Assembly: GCA_020348765.1 (NCBI GenBank) | Contig: CP070753.1 | Coordinates: 2,414,555 to 2,431,748 of the forward strand | Source of the DNA: Burkholderiales bacterium | GTDB taxonomy: Bacteria > Pseudomonadota > Gammaproteobacteria > Burkholderiales > Burkholderiaceae_E | Reading direction: 5' to 3' | Length of the DNA: 17,194 bases | Part shown: in pieces, positions 9,219-16,588 of the stretch | How positions within the stretch are numbered: position 1 is the stretch's first letter | Layout: the number at the start of each line of letters is the position of its first letter | Notes under the pieces: generated by a model | What the model saw: the letters and a program-made list of their open reading frames with translations, nothing else | Told to the model about the DNA's origin: nothing | Database searches by the model: none | Position numbers and translations under genes: made by a program

Positions 9219-9712
9219 CACAGGGTCACCGGCCGGTTGGCCAGTTCGTTGCGCGCCTCGTCCCCGGGCGGGAAGCGTTCGGCGAGCAGGCGATTCGCGG
9301 ACTCGATGCCAGCTCGCGTGCCTTCGCGATAGCGTTGCGCGCGATAGGCCTCGCGCATCGGCCCGATGATCTGCTCCCAGTCGGGATCCGGGACCCGACG
9401 CGCAATTGCGCGATCGGCCACGATCTCGATCGCATGGTCTGCCAGCAGCACGTACAGCAGCACGCCGTTGTTGCCCTCGGTGTCCCAGACCCGCAGCTGG
9501 CCGAACACCTCGAGTGCGCGCTGCCGCGGCGTCAGCCCCCGCCACAGCTCCGGCAGGTCGAGCGTGCCCTCGACCGCGAACCGCAACTCGCAACCGTGGC
9601 TGCGCTCACCGGCCGTGATCAGCGCCTCGACCTCGTCCAGCATCGGCTCGCCGAACTCGCGGGCGAGCAGCCGATCGCCGCTCCAGACGTGCCGCCACCA
9701 GCGCGAAATCAT
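9218..9712 (-). CDS. TPM domain protein, short form
   Basis: The 164-residue protein is a soluble TPM (TLP18.3/Psb32/MOLO-1 phosphatase-type) domain. It includes LITAGERSHGCELRFAVEG (residues 32-50), ALEVFGQLRVWDTEGNNGVLLYVLLADHAIEIVADRAIARRV (66-107), and WEQIIGPMREAYRAQRYREG (112-131), the typical place of W..i...m...f..g. The NNGVLLYV stretch is the TPM core. It has no signal peptide or membrane segment. It is the third member of the common lemA-TPM-TPM block and its start follows the YgcG-like gene by 27 bp with a GGAG-rich ribosome binding site. The role is unknown; TPM and LemA pairs are thought to act at the cell envelope. Confidence 0.88.
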   Translation of the reverse strand: MISRWWRHVWSGDRLLAREFGEPMLDEVEALITAGERSHGCELRFAVEGTLDLPELWRGLTPRQRALEVFGQLRVWDTEGNNGVLLYVLLADHAIEIVADRAIARRVPDPDWEQIIGPMREAYRAQRYREGTRAGIESANRLLAERFPPGDEARNELANRPVTL

Positions 9713-9739
9713 GTCGCTCCCGCTCCTGCCACCGGATCG

Positions 9740-10777
9740 TCACCAGCTTCCGGAGGCGCCGCCGCCCCCGAAGCCGCCGCCGCCGCCGCCGAAGCCGCCG
9801 CCGAACCCCCCGCCGCCGCCGAAGCCGCCGCCGCCCGGGAAGAACACGGTGCCACCGCGATAGGTGCGTCCACGCAACCGGCGACCGGCACGCCGCACCG
9901 CCCCGAAAACGAACAGGAACAGGAACACGCCGACGGCAACCAGCAGCGCGATCAGCAGCGATGCCCCGAAGACGAGCGCAGCGCCCGCGCCGCCCGCCGC
10001 ACCGATGCCCGCACCGAGCACGCGACCGAAGATCGAGGTCAGGATCGAGCCGACGACGAACACCATGAACGCGATCGCAATCCAGTCGACGTCCTCGCGT
10101 TCGGCCACGGCACCGGCCTCCGGCGGCGGCAGCGGCTCGCCCTCGATCAGCCGGCCGATCGCGTCGATGCCGGCAGCCAGACCGGCGGCGAATTCACCGG
10201 CCTGGAAACGCGGCACGATCTGCTCTTCGATGATGCGCTTGCCATAGGCGTCGGGGATCGCGCCCTCGAGCCCGTAGCCGACCTCGATTCGCACCCGGCG
10301 GTCCTCCTTGGCCACCAGCACCAGCACGCCATCGTCGACACGCCGTCCGTCGACCTCACCGCGCCCCAGCTGCCAGGTCTCGGCGACCCGAATCCCGAAC
10401 GCCTCGAGCGGCTCGGGTCGGGTGGTCGGCACCATCAGCACCGCGACCTGGGCACCCTTGCGCGCCTCGATCGCCGCCAGCGCGGCCTCGAGCGACGCGC
10501 GCTGCCCGGCGTCGAGCGTTCCGGTCGTGTCGGTCACGCGCGCGGTCAGCGCCGGGACCGGCTGCAGGGGCTGGGCGCGCAGCGGTGTCGCGGCCAGCAC
10601 CACGGCAACGAACGCGAGGACGACCAGCGCCACGGGCGCGGCCAGCGTCGCCACGAGCGCGGCCAGCGTCGCCGCAGCCGCAGCCGCGCACCGCCGCCAT
10701 GCCAGAGTCGCCGCCAGCACGATCTTCGAGTGCGTGGACGCGCCGAGCGCGCCGCGAGCCGGGATCGAACCGATCAC
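9740..10777 (-). CDS. YgcG-like TPM domain membrane protein with glycine-rich tail
   Basis: The 345-residue protein has an Ala-rich hydrophobic N-terminus (about 31-68) ending LRAQP, which looks like a signal peptide or anchor. A periplasmic TPM domain follows (about 75-213), with VTDTTGTLDAGQR, QVAVLMVPTT, RRVDDGVLVLVAKEDRRVRIEVGYGLEGAIPDAYGKRI and FQAGEFAAGL. Two hydrophobic segments (231-255, 256-293), a basic stretch and a Gly/Phe-rich tail (315-345) come after. This is the YgcG layout found next to LemA. The GTG at 10777-10775 overlaps the lemA stop as GTGA and is taken as the start; a GTG at residue 20 is an alternative. The long N-terminal part before the hydrophobic core makes the true start less sure than the rest. 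Confidence 0.87.
   Translation of the reverse strand: MIGSIPARGALGASTHSKIVLAATLAWRRCAAAAAATLAALVATLAAPVALVVLAFVAVVLAATPLRAQPLQPVPALTARVTDTTGTLDAGQRASLEAALAAIEARKGAQVAVLMVPTTRPEPLEAFGIRVAETWQLGRGEVDGRRVDDGVLVLVAKEDRRVRIEVGYGLEGAIPDAYGKRIIEEQIVPRFQAGEFAAGLAAGIDAIGRLIEGEPLPPPEAGAVAEREDVDWIAIAFMVFVVGSILTSIFGRVLGAGIGAAGGAGAALVFGASLLIALLVAVGVFLFLFVFGAVRRAGRRLRGRTYRGGTVFFPGGGGFGGGGGFGGGFGGGGGGFGGGGASGSW
9758..9835 (-). repeat. Glycine-rich low-complexity tail
   Basis: GCC/GCCGCCGAA-type triplet repeats encode runs of Gly broken by single Phe residues (residues 315-340 of the YgcG-like protein), followed by a final ASGSW. Gly-rich tails with a terminal hydrophobic group are common in this family. 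Confidence 0.85.
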
Positions 10778-11409
10778 TGTGCCTTGCTGCGCCCGAAGTC
10801 GACGCTCGGCGGTCGCGCGATCTCGCGCTCGTTCTCGACCGAGAACTGCGGCTTGGGCTGGTAGCCGAACACCATCGCGGTCAGGTTCACCGGAAACTGA
10901 CGCACCAGGACGTTGTAGGACTGCACCGACTCGATGTACCGCCGTCGGGCCACCGCGATCCGGTTCTCGGTGCCTTCGAGCTGCGCCTGCAGGTCGCGGA
11001 AGTTCGCATCGGACTTCAGCTGCGGATAGTTCTCGGCGACCAGCAGCAGGCGCGACAGCGCGCCACCGACCTGCTGCTGCGCCTGCTCGAAATTGCGCAG
11101 CGACTCGGGGTCGTTCGGGTCGACCCGAACCTGGCCGACCCGCGAGCGTGCCTCGGTGACCGCGATGAACACGTCGCGCTCCTGCTCGGCGAAGCCCTTG
11201 ACCGTGTTGACCAGGTTCGGGATCAGGTCGGCGCGTCGCTGGTACTGGTTCAGCACCTCGGCCCAGGCCGACTTGGTGCCCTCGTCGGTGCGCTGGATTT
11301 CGTTGTAGCCGCACCCGCCGAGCAGCGTGACCGCAGCCAGCGCGCCGACGAGCAATCTGAGCATGCTCCGCGACGGGCCTCGCACCGAACTCGCAATCCG
11401 CTCAAGCAT
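10774..11409 (-). CDS. lemA: LemA family lipoprotein
   Basis: The 211-residue protein begins with a lipoprotein signal: the hydrophobic LLVGALAAVTLLGGC ends in a lipobox with Cys33. The mature part carries the LemA signature, with GYNEIQRTDEGTKSAWAEVLNQYQRRADLIPNLVNTVKGFA (34-74), helical segments around ARSRV and QQVGGALSRLLLVAENYPQLKSDANF, and the end YNVLVRQFPVNLTAMVFGYQPKPQF. LemA proteins are membrane-anchored helical bundles of unclear function. AAGGAG seven bases upstream fixes the ATG at 11409; the internal ATG at 11364 would give a shorter signal and has no such site. It heads the lemA-TPM-TPM block and ends in a GTGA overlap with the next gene. The 68-bp gap on its upstream side probably contains the promoter. 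Confidence 0.93.
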   Translation of the reverse strand: MLERIASSVRGPSRSMLRLLVGALAAVTLLGGCGYNEIQRTDEGTKSAWAEVLNQYQRRADLIPNLVNTVKGFAEQERDVFIAVTEARSRVGQVRVDPNDPESLRNFEQAQQQVGGALSRLLLVAENYPQLKSDANFRDLQAQLEGTENRIAVARRRYIESVQSYNVLVRQFPVNLTAMVFGYQPKPQFSVENEREIARPPSVDFGRSKAQ

Positions 11410-11477
11410 CCTGGCTCTCCTTCCGAAGCAGGCTCGCCGCGCGCACCGGGGAGCCGACTCGCCTCTTCGACCGCGCG

Positions 11478-12008
11478 CTAGCGCAGCCGGCTCGCAAACT
11501 GGCGGCGGAACTTGGCCACCTTGGGCGCGACCACCCACATGCAGTAGCCCTGGTGCGGGTTACGCTCGAAATAGCGCTGGTGGTAGGGCTCGGCCGGGAA
11601 GTAGTTGTGCACCGGCGCCAGCTCGGTGACGATCGGCGCGTCGAACACGCGGTCGCGTTCGAGCTCGTCGATCAGCCGCTTCGCGATGTCGCGCTGCACG
11701 TCGTCGGCATGGAATATCGCAGACCGATACTGCGGCCCGATGTCGTTGCCTTGCCGGTCGCGCGTGGTCGGATCGTGGATCGCGAAAAAGATCTGCAGCA
11801 GCTCCCGATAGCCGATCGCCGCCGGCTCGAACTCGACCTTGACCACCTCGGCATGTCCGGTCCCCCCGGAGCAGACCTGCTCGTACGACGGCTCGAGCAC
11901 TTGTCCACCGCAATAGCCGGACTCGACCCCGGTCACGCCCTCGACATCCAGGTACACCGCCTCCAGGCACCAGAAACAACCGCCGCCGAGTATCGCCGTC
12001 TGATTCAT
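11478..12008 (-). CDS. msrA: Peptide methionine-(S)-S-oxide reductase MsrA
   Basis: This 176-residue cytoplasmic enzyme reduces methionine-S-sulfoxide in proteins. It shows the active site GGGCFWCLEA with catalytic Cys11, SGYCGG, the YEQVCSGGTGHAEVV stretch (42-56), FFAIHDPTT, QGNDIGPQYRS (86-96) and PAEPYHQRYF. Cys156 in GYCMWVVAPK is a likely resolving cysteine; Cys14, Cys33 and Cys46 are others. The start at 12008 has GAGGA eight bases upstream and lies four bases after the DUF1992 stop. An upstream in-frame ATG at 12062 would overlap the DUF1992 gene and adds no family sequence. Its product may use thioredoxin as reductant, as is usual for the family. Confidence 0.95.
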   Translation of the reverse strand: MNQTAILGGGCFWCLEAVYLDVEGVTGVESGYCGGQVLEPSYEQVCSGGTGHAEVVKVEFEPAAIGYRELLQIFFAIHDPTTRDRQGNDIGPQYRSAIFHADDVQRDIAKRLIDELERDRVFDAPIVTELAPVHNYFPAEPYHQRYFERNPHQGYCMWVVAPKVAKFRRQFASRLR

Positions 12009-12012
12009 CAGG

Positions 12013-12399
12013 TCATTCCTCGCCGCCATCGACGCCGGCCAGCCGCTCGGCGACATGGGCATGGTATTCGAGCGCGCCGCGACCCAGGCCGCCGCGCGAC
12101 TCGAGCGCGAGCGAGAGCGCCAGCAGACGGCGTCGGCCGCGCACGACCGCCTGCTTCCGATCGTATGGCTCGACCATGGCCTGGCTCAACATCGTCCCGA
12201 CCCCGCAGGCTGCGCTCAACTGAGGCGGCAGGTAGCCGGAATTGCGCAGGATGCGGTGCGCGACGCGCAGTTCCTCGGGCACCAGCGCGTCATCGTCCAG
12301 CGCGAGCGGACGACCGCAACCGGGCAGATCATCGAAGTCGCCTCGCTGACTGGCTTCGGCAATGCGTGCTTCAACCAGCGCGTCCAGGCTCGACAGCAT
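12013..12399 (-). CDS. DUF1992 (DnaJ subfamily C member 28-like conserved region) protein
   Basis: This 128-residue protein matches the DUF1992 region also found in eukaryotic DNAJC28, but it has no J domain itself. Marks are LVEARIAEASQRGDFDDLPGCGRPL (residues 8-32), PEELRVAHRILRNSGYLPP (41-59) and an Arg-rich C-terminal helix around KQAVVRGRRRLLAL. It resembles E. coli YhdN-type proteins. No enzymatic motif is evident and the function is unknown. It ends four bases before msrA, so the two are likely cotranslated. The ribosome binding site is weak, and the start lies 31 bp after the stop of the acyl-CoA synthetase, so it may share that transcript. Confidence 0.88.
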   Translation of the reverse strand: MLSSLDALVEARIAEASQRGDFDDLPGCGRPLALDDDALVPEELRVAHRILRNSGYLPPQLSAACGVGTMLSQAMVEPYDRKQAVVRGRRRLLALSLALESRGGLGRGALEYHAHVAERLAGVDGGEE

Positions 12400-12430
12400 C
12401 TCGGATCACGACCAACGACATCGTTCGAGT

Positions 12431-13954
12431 CTAGCGCAGCTCATCGCGCAACTGTGCCTTTTGCACCTTTCCCAGTGCGCTCTTCGGCAGCCGGTCGACG
12501 ACCACGATCCGGTGCGGCAGCTTGAACCGTGCCAGCCGCCCGACGAGGAAATCGATCAGGGTCCGCGTGTCGATCTGCGCGCCCGGCTCCGCCGGCACCA
12601 CTGCCGCCACCGGGACCTCGCCCCAGTGCGCGTGCGCCATGCCGACCACGGCAGCCTCGGCCACGGCCGGGTGCTCCTCGAGCAGCTGCTCGATCTCGGC
12701 CCGGTAGATGTTGTCGCCGCCCGAGACGATCATGTCCCTGGCCCTTCCGACGACGTAGTAGCAGCCCTCGGCGTCGCGGTGCGCCAGATCACCGGTGCGA
12801 TACCAGCCGCCGGCGAATGCCGCGTTGTCCGCATCGTGCCAATAGCCGCGCGCCAGGTTCGGCGCCCGCAGCCAGATCTCGCCGACCGCGCCGTCGGGCA
12901 CCGTGGCTCCGGCCGGATCGTGCAGCGAGACCTCGACGCCCTCGGCCGGCCATCCGGCTGCACCGGCCTTGCGAACCGCGTCGGCGCGCCCCAGCACGAT
13001 CGACACCGGCCCGGTCTCGGTCGCGCCGTAGACCTGCCCGACCGGGACGCCGCGCGCGTGGAACGCCTCGATCAGCGGCACCGGCACCACCGACGAGCCG
13101 GCCATCAGCAGCCTGAGCGAGCTCAGGTCGCTGCGGCTGAAGTCCGGGTGCTCGATGATCGCCTTCATGACCGGCGGCACCAACAGCGACAGCGTCGGCC
13201 GCAGCCGCTCGACGTCTTGCAGCCAGGCGCGGGCATCGAACCGCCCGTGCAGCGTCACCGTGGCCCCGAGCAGCAGCGCCGGCAGGGTCTGGATGCAGAG
13301 CCCGCCGACGTGGAACATCGGCAGCAAGGTCAGCACGTGATCGGTCGTGCGCATCTCCTGGGCCGCCCATGCCGCGCGCGCATTGGCCAGCAGCGCCGCC
13401 GGCGAGTGGATCGCGCCCTTCGGCGCCCCGGAAGTGCCCGATGTGTAGACCAGAAGGCAGCCGCGGTCCTGGTCGCCGGTCGCGTCGTCACCGGGCGCGA
13501 CCGCTGGCCTGGTCCCGGTCTCTGCACCCGGCTCCGAAGGCGCTGCCGCGCACGCGGCCCGTACCCGCTCGCGCAGCGAGGCCAGCGCGAGCCGCCGTAC
13601 GCCCGCGAAGCCCTGCGCATGCGCCTCGAAGCCGTCACCGACCACCAGCAGTCCGGCGTCCGCGTCCTCCAGGATGCGCTGGTGCTCGGGCGCGGCCAGC
13701 CGGAAGTTGAGCGGCACCAGCATCGCCCCGATCTCGGCGCAGGCCGCGAGCAGCTCGACCACCTCGGGCTCGTTGTAGCCGAGAAAGGCGAGCCTGTCGC
13801 CGGCCGCGATGCCGGAGACGCGCAGTTCGACGGCCGTCGCCGCAATCCGCCGGCAAAGGCCCGCATAGTCGATCTCGAGCCCGCCGGCACGCAGTGCGAT
13901 GCGTTCCGGATCGGCGCCGGCGTGCGCGGCGAAGCGGCGCAGCAGGCTGCTCAC
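12431..13954 (-). CDS. AMP-forming acyl-CoA synthetase / CoA ligase (ANL superfamily)
   Basis: The 507-residue protein activates a carboxylic acid with ATP and CoA through an acyl-adenylate. It shows the phosphate-binding loop YTSGTSGAPKG (residues 170-180), LPMFHVGG (211-218), the substrate/adenine region MAGSSVVP and VYGATETGP (308-316), GWYRTGDL (383-390) with Asp389, the hinge region GRARDMIVSGGDNIYRAEIE (403-422) and the catalytic Lys496 in KSALGKVQK. All ANL core motifs are intact. The start is GTG (13954-13952) with a weak ribosome binding site. It follows the acyl-CoA-dehydrogenase-fold gene by 58 bp in the same direction and probably makes the CoA ester for that pathway. Motifs do not tell the acid; aromatic, medium-chain and short-chain ligases are all possible. 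Confidence 0.93.
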   Translation of the reverse strand: MSSLLRRFAAHAGADPERIALRAGGLEIDYAGLCRRIAATAVELRVSGIAAGDRLAFLGYNEPEVVELLAACAEIGAMLVPLNFRLAAPEHQRILEDADAGLLVVGDGFEAHAQGFAGVRRLALASLRERVRAACAAAPSEPGAETGTRPAVAPGDDATGDQDRGCLLVYTSGTSGAPKGAIHSPAALLANARAAWAAQEMRTTDHVLTLLPMFHVGGLCIQTLPALLLGATVTLHGRFDARAWLQDVERLRPTLSLLVPPVMKAIIEHPDFSRSDLSSLRLLMAGSSVVPVPLIEAFHARGVPVGQVYGATETGPVSIVLGRADAVRKAGAAGWPAEGVEVSLHDPAGATVPDGAVGEIWLRAPNLARGYWHDADNAAFAGGWYRTGDLAHRDAEGCYYVVGRARDMIVSGGDNIYRAEIEQLLEEHPAVAEAAVVGMAHAHWGEVPVAAVVPAEPGAQIDTRTLIDFLVGRLARFKLPHRIVVVDRLPKSALGKVQKAQLRDELR

Positions 13955-14012
13955 CGCACTGCCCGCGGCTCGTGAATGGGCGCCGGCGACCGCGGGTTCA
14001 CGCGCGCCGCGG

Positions 14013-15290
14013 TCAATCGTCCTGCTCGCCCGACTCGTACAGCGCCTCGCGCCCGAGCCGGTCCAGGCACAGCTCGGCGGTCCACGGCAGCATCAGCGAT
14101 CCGCATCGCGCGTCCCGGTACATGCGCTCGAGTGGCAGGCTCTTCAGCATCGACTGCCCGCCGCAGGTGCGGATCGCAAGCCGGCACATGTCCTGCGCGG
14201 TCTCCATCACGGTGAACTGGGATGCCAGCGCACGCATGCGCGCGTCCTTGGGCGGATCGACCCGAGCGTCGTCGAGCATGCGCAGGAACAGCGCCCGGGC
14301 CTGCTCGAGCTTGATGTGCATCTCGGCGGTCGTGATCTGCTTGGTCGGAAACATGCGCCGCTTGACCGGTGGCCCCATGCCCTCGATCTCGCCGCGCAGG
14401 TACTTGACCGTGAACTCGTAGGCCGCAACGGTGATGCCCATGTAGGTGGGCGAGAGCGTGGTGAACATGTGCGGCCAGCGCGAGGCCGCCTGGAAGTAGA
14501 CGCCGCGCGGCATCAGCTGCTCGTTGGCAGCCACGAACACGTCCTTGAACACCAGGTTGCGCGAAACCGTGCCGCGCATGCCGAGCGGATCCCAGTCACC
14601 GACGATCGACAGCCCGGGCGCATTGCGCGGCACCGCGATGTACAGCGTGTCACGCATCGACCGCGAGTCGCCCCTGTCCTCGGTGCACAGCAATCCGAAG
14701 TAGTCGGCACCGTCGGCCAGCGACGCGAAGATCTTCTTGCCGTTGATCAGCCAGCCGCCGTCGACCCGGGAGGCGACGGTACCGAACGGCGCCTTGCCGG
14801 CCGCCGCGGCGCTGCCTTCGGAGAACGGCTGCGCATAGACGGCCCCGTTCAATACCCGCTTGAAGTGCAGCTGCTGGTTGGCCCGGTGCTCCTCGCGCTC
14901 GGCTGCGGTCATGTCCAGGTCCTCGGACAGCAGGCCGGTCCAGAGCGTGGTGCAGGCGTGCATGTTGAACGTCAGCGCGGTGGCCCCGCAGTACTTGCCG
15001 ATCGTCGCCGAAACCAGGGAATAGGTGCGCAGGTCCGCGCCAAGCCCGCCGGCTTGCTTCGGTATGCAAAGGCCGAGCAGCCCGGAGGTGCGCATGTCGT
15101 CGTAGTTCTCGAACGGAAACGTGGCCTCGCGGTCGTACTGCGCAGCACGCGGCGCGAACCTCTCGCGCCCGAGTTGCTCGGCCAGGCCGACCAGCTCGCG
15201 CTGCTCGTCGGTCAGCGGGTAGTTCGAGCCCGCGATCGAGAAGCGCGGATCGTCCACGGCCAGCGCAGACGACGAGTGGGGGGCGTTCAT
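14013..15290 (-). CDS. Acyl-CoA-dehydrogenase-fold flavoprotein lacking the canonical catalytic Glu
   Basis: The 425-residue protein has the acyl-CoA dehydrogenase fold. YPLTDEQRELVGLAEQLGRERF (24-45) and LGLCIPKQAGGLGADL (72-87) lie in the N-terminal helical domain. VYAQPFSEGS (151-160), DGGWLINGKKIFAS (177-190) and the DPLGMRGT stretch (234-241) form the beta domain. RTCGGQSMLKSLPLERMYRDARC (374-396) marks the C-terminal helices. In medium-chain enzymes RDAK-x5-EGT supplies the catalytic Glu seven residues after the Ala. Here that position is Leu401 (RDARCGSLMLPW), and the isovaleryl-type site also appears to lack Glu. It could be a dehydrogenase with another base or a flavin-dependent monooxygenase of the same fold. 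GGAGGA seven bases upstream sets the start. Neighbours are a NicX-like gene, a CoA ligase and a divergent flavin reductase. Confidence 0.88.
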   Translation of the reverse strand: MNAPHSSSALAVDDPRFSIAGSNYPLTDEQRELVGLAEQLGRERFAPRAAQYDREATFPFENYDDMRTSGLLGLCIPKQAGGLGADLRTYSLVSATIGKYCGATALTFNMHACTTLWTGLLSEDLDMTAAEREEHRANQQLHFKRVLNGAVYAQPFSEGSAAAAGKAPFGTVASRVDGGWLINGKKIFASLADGADYFGLLCTEDRGDSRSMRDTLYIAVPRNAPGLSIVGDWDPLGMRGTVSRNLVFKDVFVAANEQLMPRGVYFQAASRWPHMFTTLSPTYMGITVAAYEFTVKYLRGEIEGMGPPVKRRMFPTKQITTAEMHIKLEQARALFLRMLDDARVDPPKDARMRALASQFTVMETAQDMCRLAIRTCGGQSMLKSLPLERMYRDARCGSLMLPWTAELCLDRLGREALYESGEQDD

Positions 15291-15348
15291 TCGATATCCT
15301 CCAGCCAGGCAAGGCGATTCCGGAAACCGCGTGCGGCGGCCGGTCCGC

Positions 15349-16443
15349 TCATCGGCTGCCGCCCGGCGCATCGGCACCGGCCTCGTCGAGCAGGTGACCG
15401 CGTTCGACCACCGGCCGGCCGTCCAGCAGCACGGTACAGCCGCGCATCGGCAGGTCGAAATGCCCGAGCGTGTAGCGGCCGGCCACCTCGTTGGCCCCGG
15501 TCGAGTACAGGAAATTGCCGGCGAACGCGCGCAATTCGGTGCCGTTGCAGTCGCGCCGGTCATAGAAGGCGAGCGCGTCCCAGCGCGCCACCGGGTTCAT
15601 TCCCCAGCCCACGTGCGAAACCGCGTAGCAGGCGCGCGAGCCCTCGGCGTCTTCCCAGGTCTTCCAGTAGCCGCGCAGCAGATCGGCGTCCACCCCCTGC
15701 CCTTCGACCGCGACCACGTGATCGTCCTCGATCTCGAGCGCGATCCGCTCGCGCAGGTACTGCTTGAACGTCAGGTTGACATCGCCGGGCGCCAGCACGA
15801 GGGTGCCGCGGACACTGCCAGCCGGCGGGAAGGCGAGCGCGAGCCCGCCCGGCCAATGCGCGACCTGTCCGGGCCTGGTGCAGTAGCCCCACACGCCACC
15901 GACGCGCGCATCGCCGCTGTCGGCCTTGAGCTCGACGTTCAGGTCGGTGCCGTGCGGCGAGACCACGCGCATCGCGCGCGATTCGCGCAGCAACCGGATC
16001 GCTGCGCGCACGCGCGGCTCGAGCGCCGGGTCGGGCTGCAGTCGCTCGAGGATCTCCGGATGCTCGTTGGAGACCATCAGCAGGCGCGCGCCGCCATCGA
16101 GGATGCGCGGCAGTTCCGGCGCGTGCAGCAGACCCTCGACCGTGCAGTCGAGCACCAGCGTGGCCTGCGACAGCGCAGCAATCACCGGCTCGAGCCCGCC
16201 GAGCGCCTCGGACGCGCCGGTCGAACGCACCGGCGCCGGCGCGCCGAGCCGCGGCGTCGGCACGCTGAGATGGAAGTAGCGGCAACCGATGCGCGCCAGC
16301 GCCAGCCCGGCGAGATCGAGCAGCACGCGGCGGGACTGCGACTCCGACAGGATCGCGACCGTATCTGCGGGCCCCAGTGCGCACAAGCCGAGCACGCGCT
16401 CGAAGGCATCGACCCACTTCGGTTCGACCCGTTCGACCAGCAT
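15349..16443 (-). CDS. NicX-like protein (2,5-dihydroxypyridine 5,6-dioxygenase family)
   Basis: The 364-residue protein resembles Pseudomonas NicX, an extradiol-type iron(II) dioxygenase that opens 2,5-dihydroxypyridine to N-formylmaleamate; its fold is related to M29 aminopeptidases. Shared stretches are LVLAPGDVNLTFKQYLRERIALEIED (215-240), YAVSHVGWGMNPVARWDAL (273-291), LRAFAGNFLYSTGANEVAGR (304-323) and HFDLPMRGCTVLLDG (328-342). The expected iron ligands are His277 in SHVGWG and the His328/Asp330 pair in GHFDLP, spaced almost as in NicX. No NicC, NicD, NicE or NicF partner is in the window, so the natural substrate may differ from 2,5-dihydroxypyridine. GGAGGGAG precedes the ATG at 16443. 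It is the first gene of the minus-strand catabolic set, 58 bp before the flavoprotein gene. Confidence 0.85.
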   Translation of the reverse strand: MLVERVEPKWVDAFERVLGLCALGPADTVAILSESQSRRVLLDLAGLALARIGCRYFHLSVPTPRLGAPAPVRSTGASEALGGLEPVIAALSQATLVLDCTVEGLLHAPELPRILDGGARLLMVSNEHPEILERLQPDPALEPRVRAAIRLLRESRAMRVVSPHGTDLNVELKADSGDARVGGVWGYCTRPGQVAHWPGGLALAFPPAGSVRGTLVLAPGDVNLTFKQYLRERIALEIEDDHVVAVEGQGVDADLLRGYWKTWEDAEGSRACYAVSHVGWGMNPVARWDALAFYDRRDCNGTELRAFAGNFLYSTGANEVAGRYTLGHFDLPMRGCTVLLDGRPVVERGHLLDEAGADAPGGSR

Positions 16444-16505
16444 GATCTCCCTCCCAACGACCGGCGCCGCACCGGCGCGAGCTGCGCACCGACGAGCGCC
16501 GGCAG

Positions 16506-16522
16506 CGGCGGCGAAGCCGCCG
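16506..16522 (-). other. Hairpin in the leader of the NicX-like gene (proximal)
   Basis: CGGCGGC and GCCGCCG form a perfect 7-bp stem with a 3-nt loop. It lies about 60 bases before the start codon in the predicted leader. No T-run follows. Confidence 0.5.
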
Positions 16523-16526
16523 ATCC

Positions 16527-16542
16527 GATCGCTTGCGCGATC
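16527..16542 (-). other. Hairpin in the leader of the NicX-like gene (distal)
   Basis: GATCGC and GCGATC form a perfect 6-bp stem around a 4-nt loop, just downstream of the predicted transcription start on the minus strand and 4 bp away from the proximal hairpin. Confidence 0.45.
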
Positions 16543-16555
16543 TCCGGTTTCGGCG

Positions 16556-16583
16556 ATTATAGATGAAATTTCATATAAATCAA
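16556..16583 (-). promoter_or_regulatory. Sigma-70 promoter for the NicX-like gene set
   Basis: On the minus strand, TTGATT (16583-16578) and a consensus TATAAT (16561-16556) are separated by 16 bp. Transcription would start near 16549, about 105 bases before the NicX-like start codon. It is the best promoter match in the window. Confidence 0.7.
16563..16574. promoter_or_regulatory. Palindromic operator candidate ATGAAATTTCAT
   Basis: A perfect 12-bp palindrome sits wholly inside the -35/-10 spacer of the minus-strand promoter. With one mismatch pair it extends to 18 bp (16560-16577). It ends 14 bp before the flavin reductase start. A repressor bound here would block the NicX-like promoter and probably the flavin reductase too. 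The regulator is not in the window. Confidence 0.6.
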
Positions 16584-16588
16584 CCGGA

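Larger units (their letters stand above)
16444..16588. other. Divergent intergenic region, NicX-like / flavin reductase
   Basis: These 145 bp separate two divergent genes. The right-hand third is AT-rich, in contrast with its surroundings, and holds the promoter and palindrome described separately. The remainder would be the leader of the NicX-like mRNA and holds two hairpins. No small open frame of note was found. Confidence 0.7.

Noticed and set aside
9740..11314. 524-codon frame that would extend the YgcG-like protein upstream through lemA
   Set aside because: The added 179 residues lie in another frame of lemA and have no TPM or signal sequence; the GTGA overlap gives a better start.
11410..11477. 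Terminator after msrA
   Set aside because: Only short GC inverted repeats are seen and there is no T-run on the minus strand; not strong enough to call.
12362..13975. Plus-strand open frame of 537 codons opposite the CoA ligase
   Set aside because: Arg/His/Gln-rich shadow with no recognisable motif, while the opposite strand carries all ANL motifs.
15349..16443. Assignment as a leucyl aminopeptidase (M29)
   Set aside because: The fold is related, but the HFDLP and SHVGWG iron-site motifs and overall similarity favour the NicX family.
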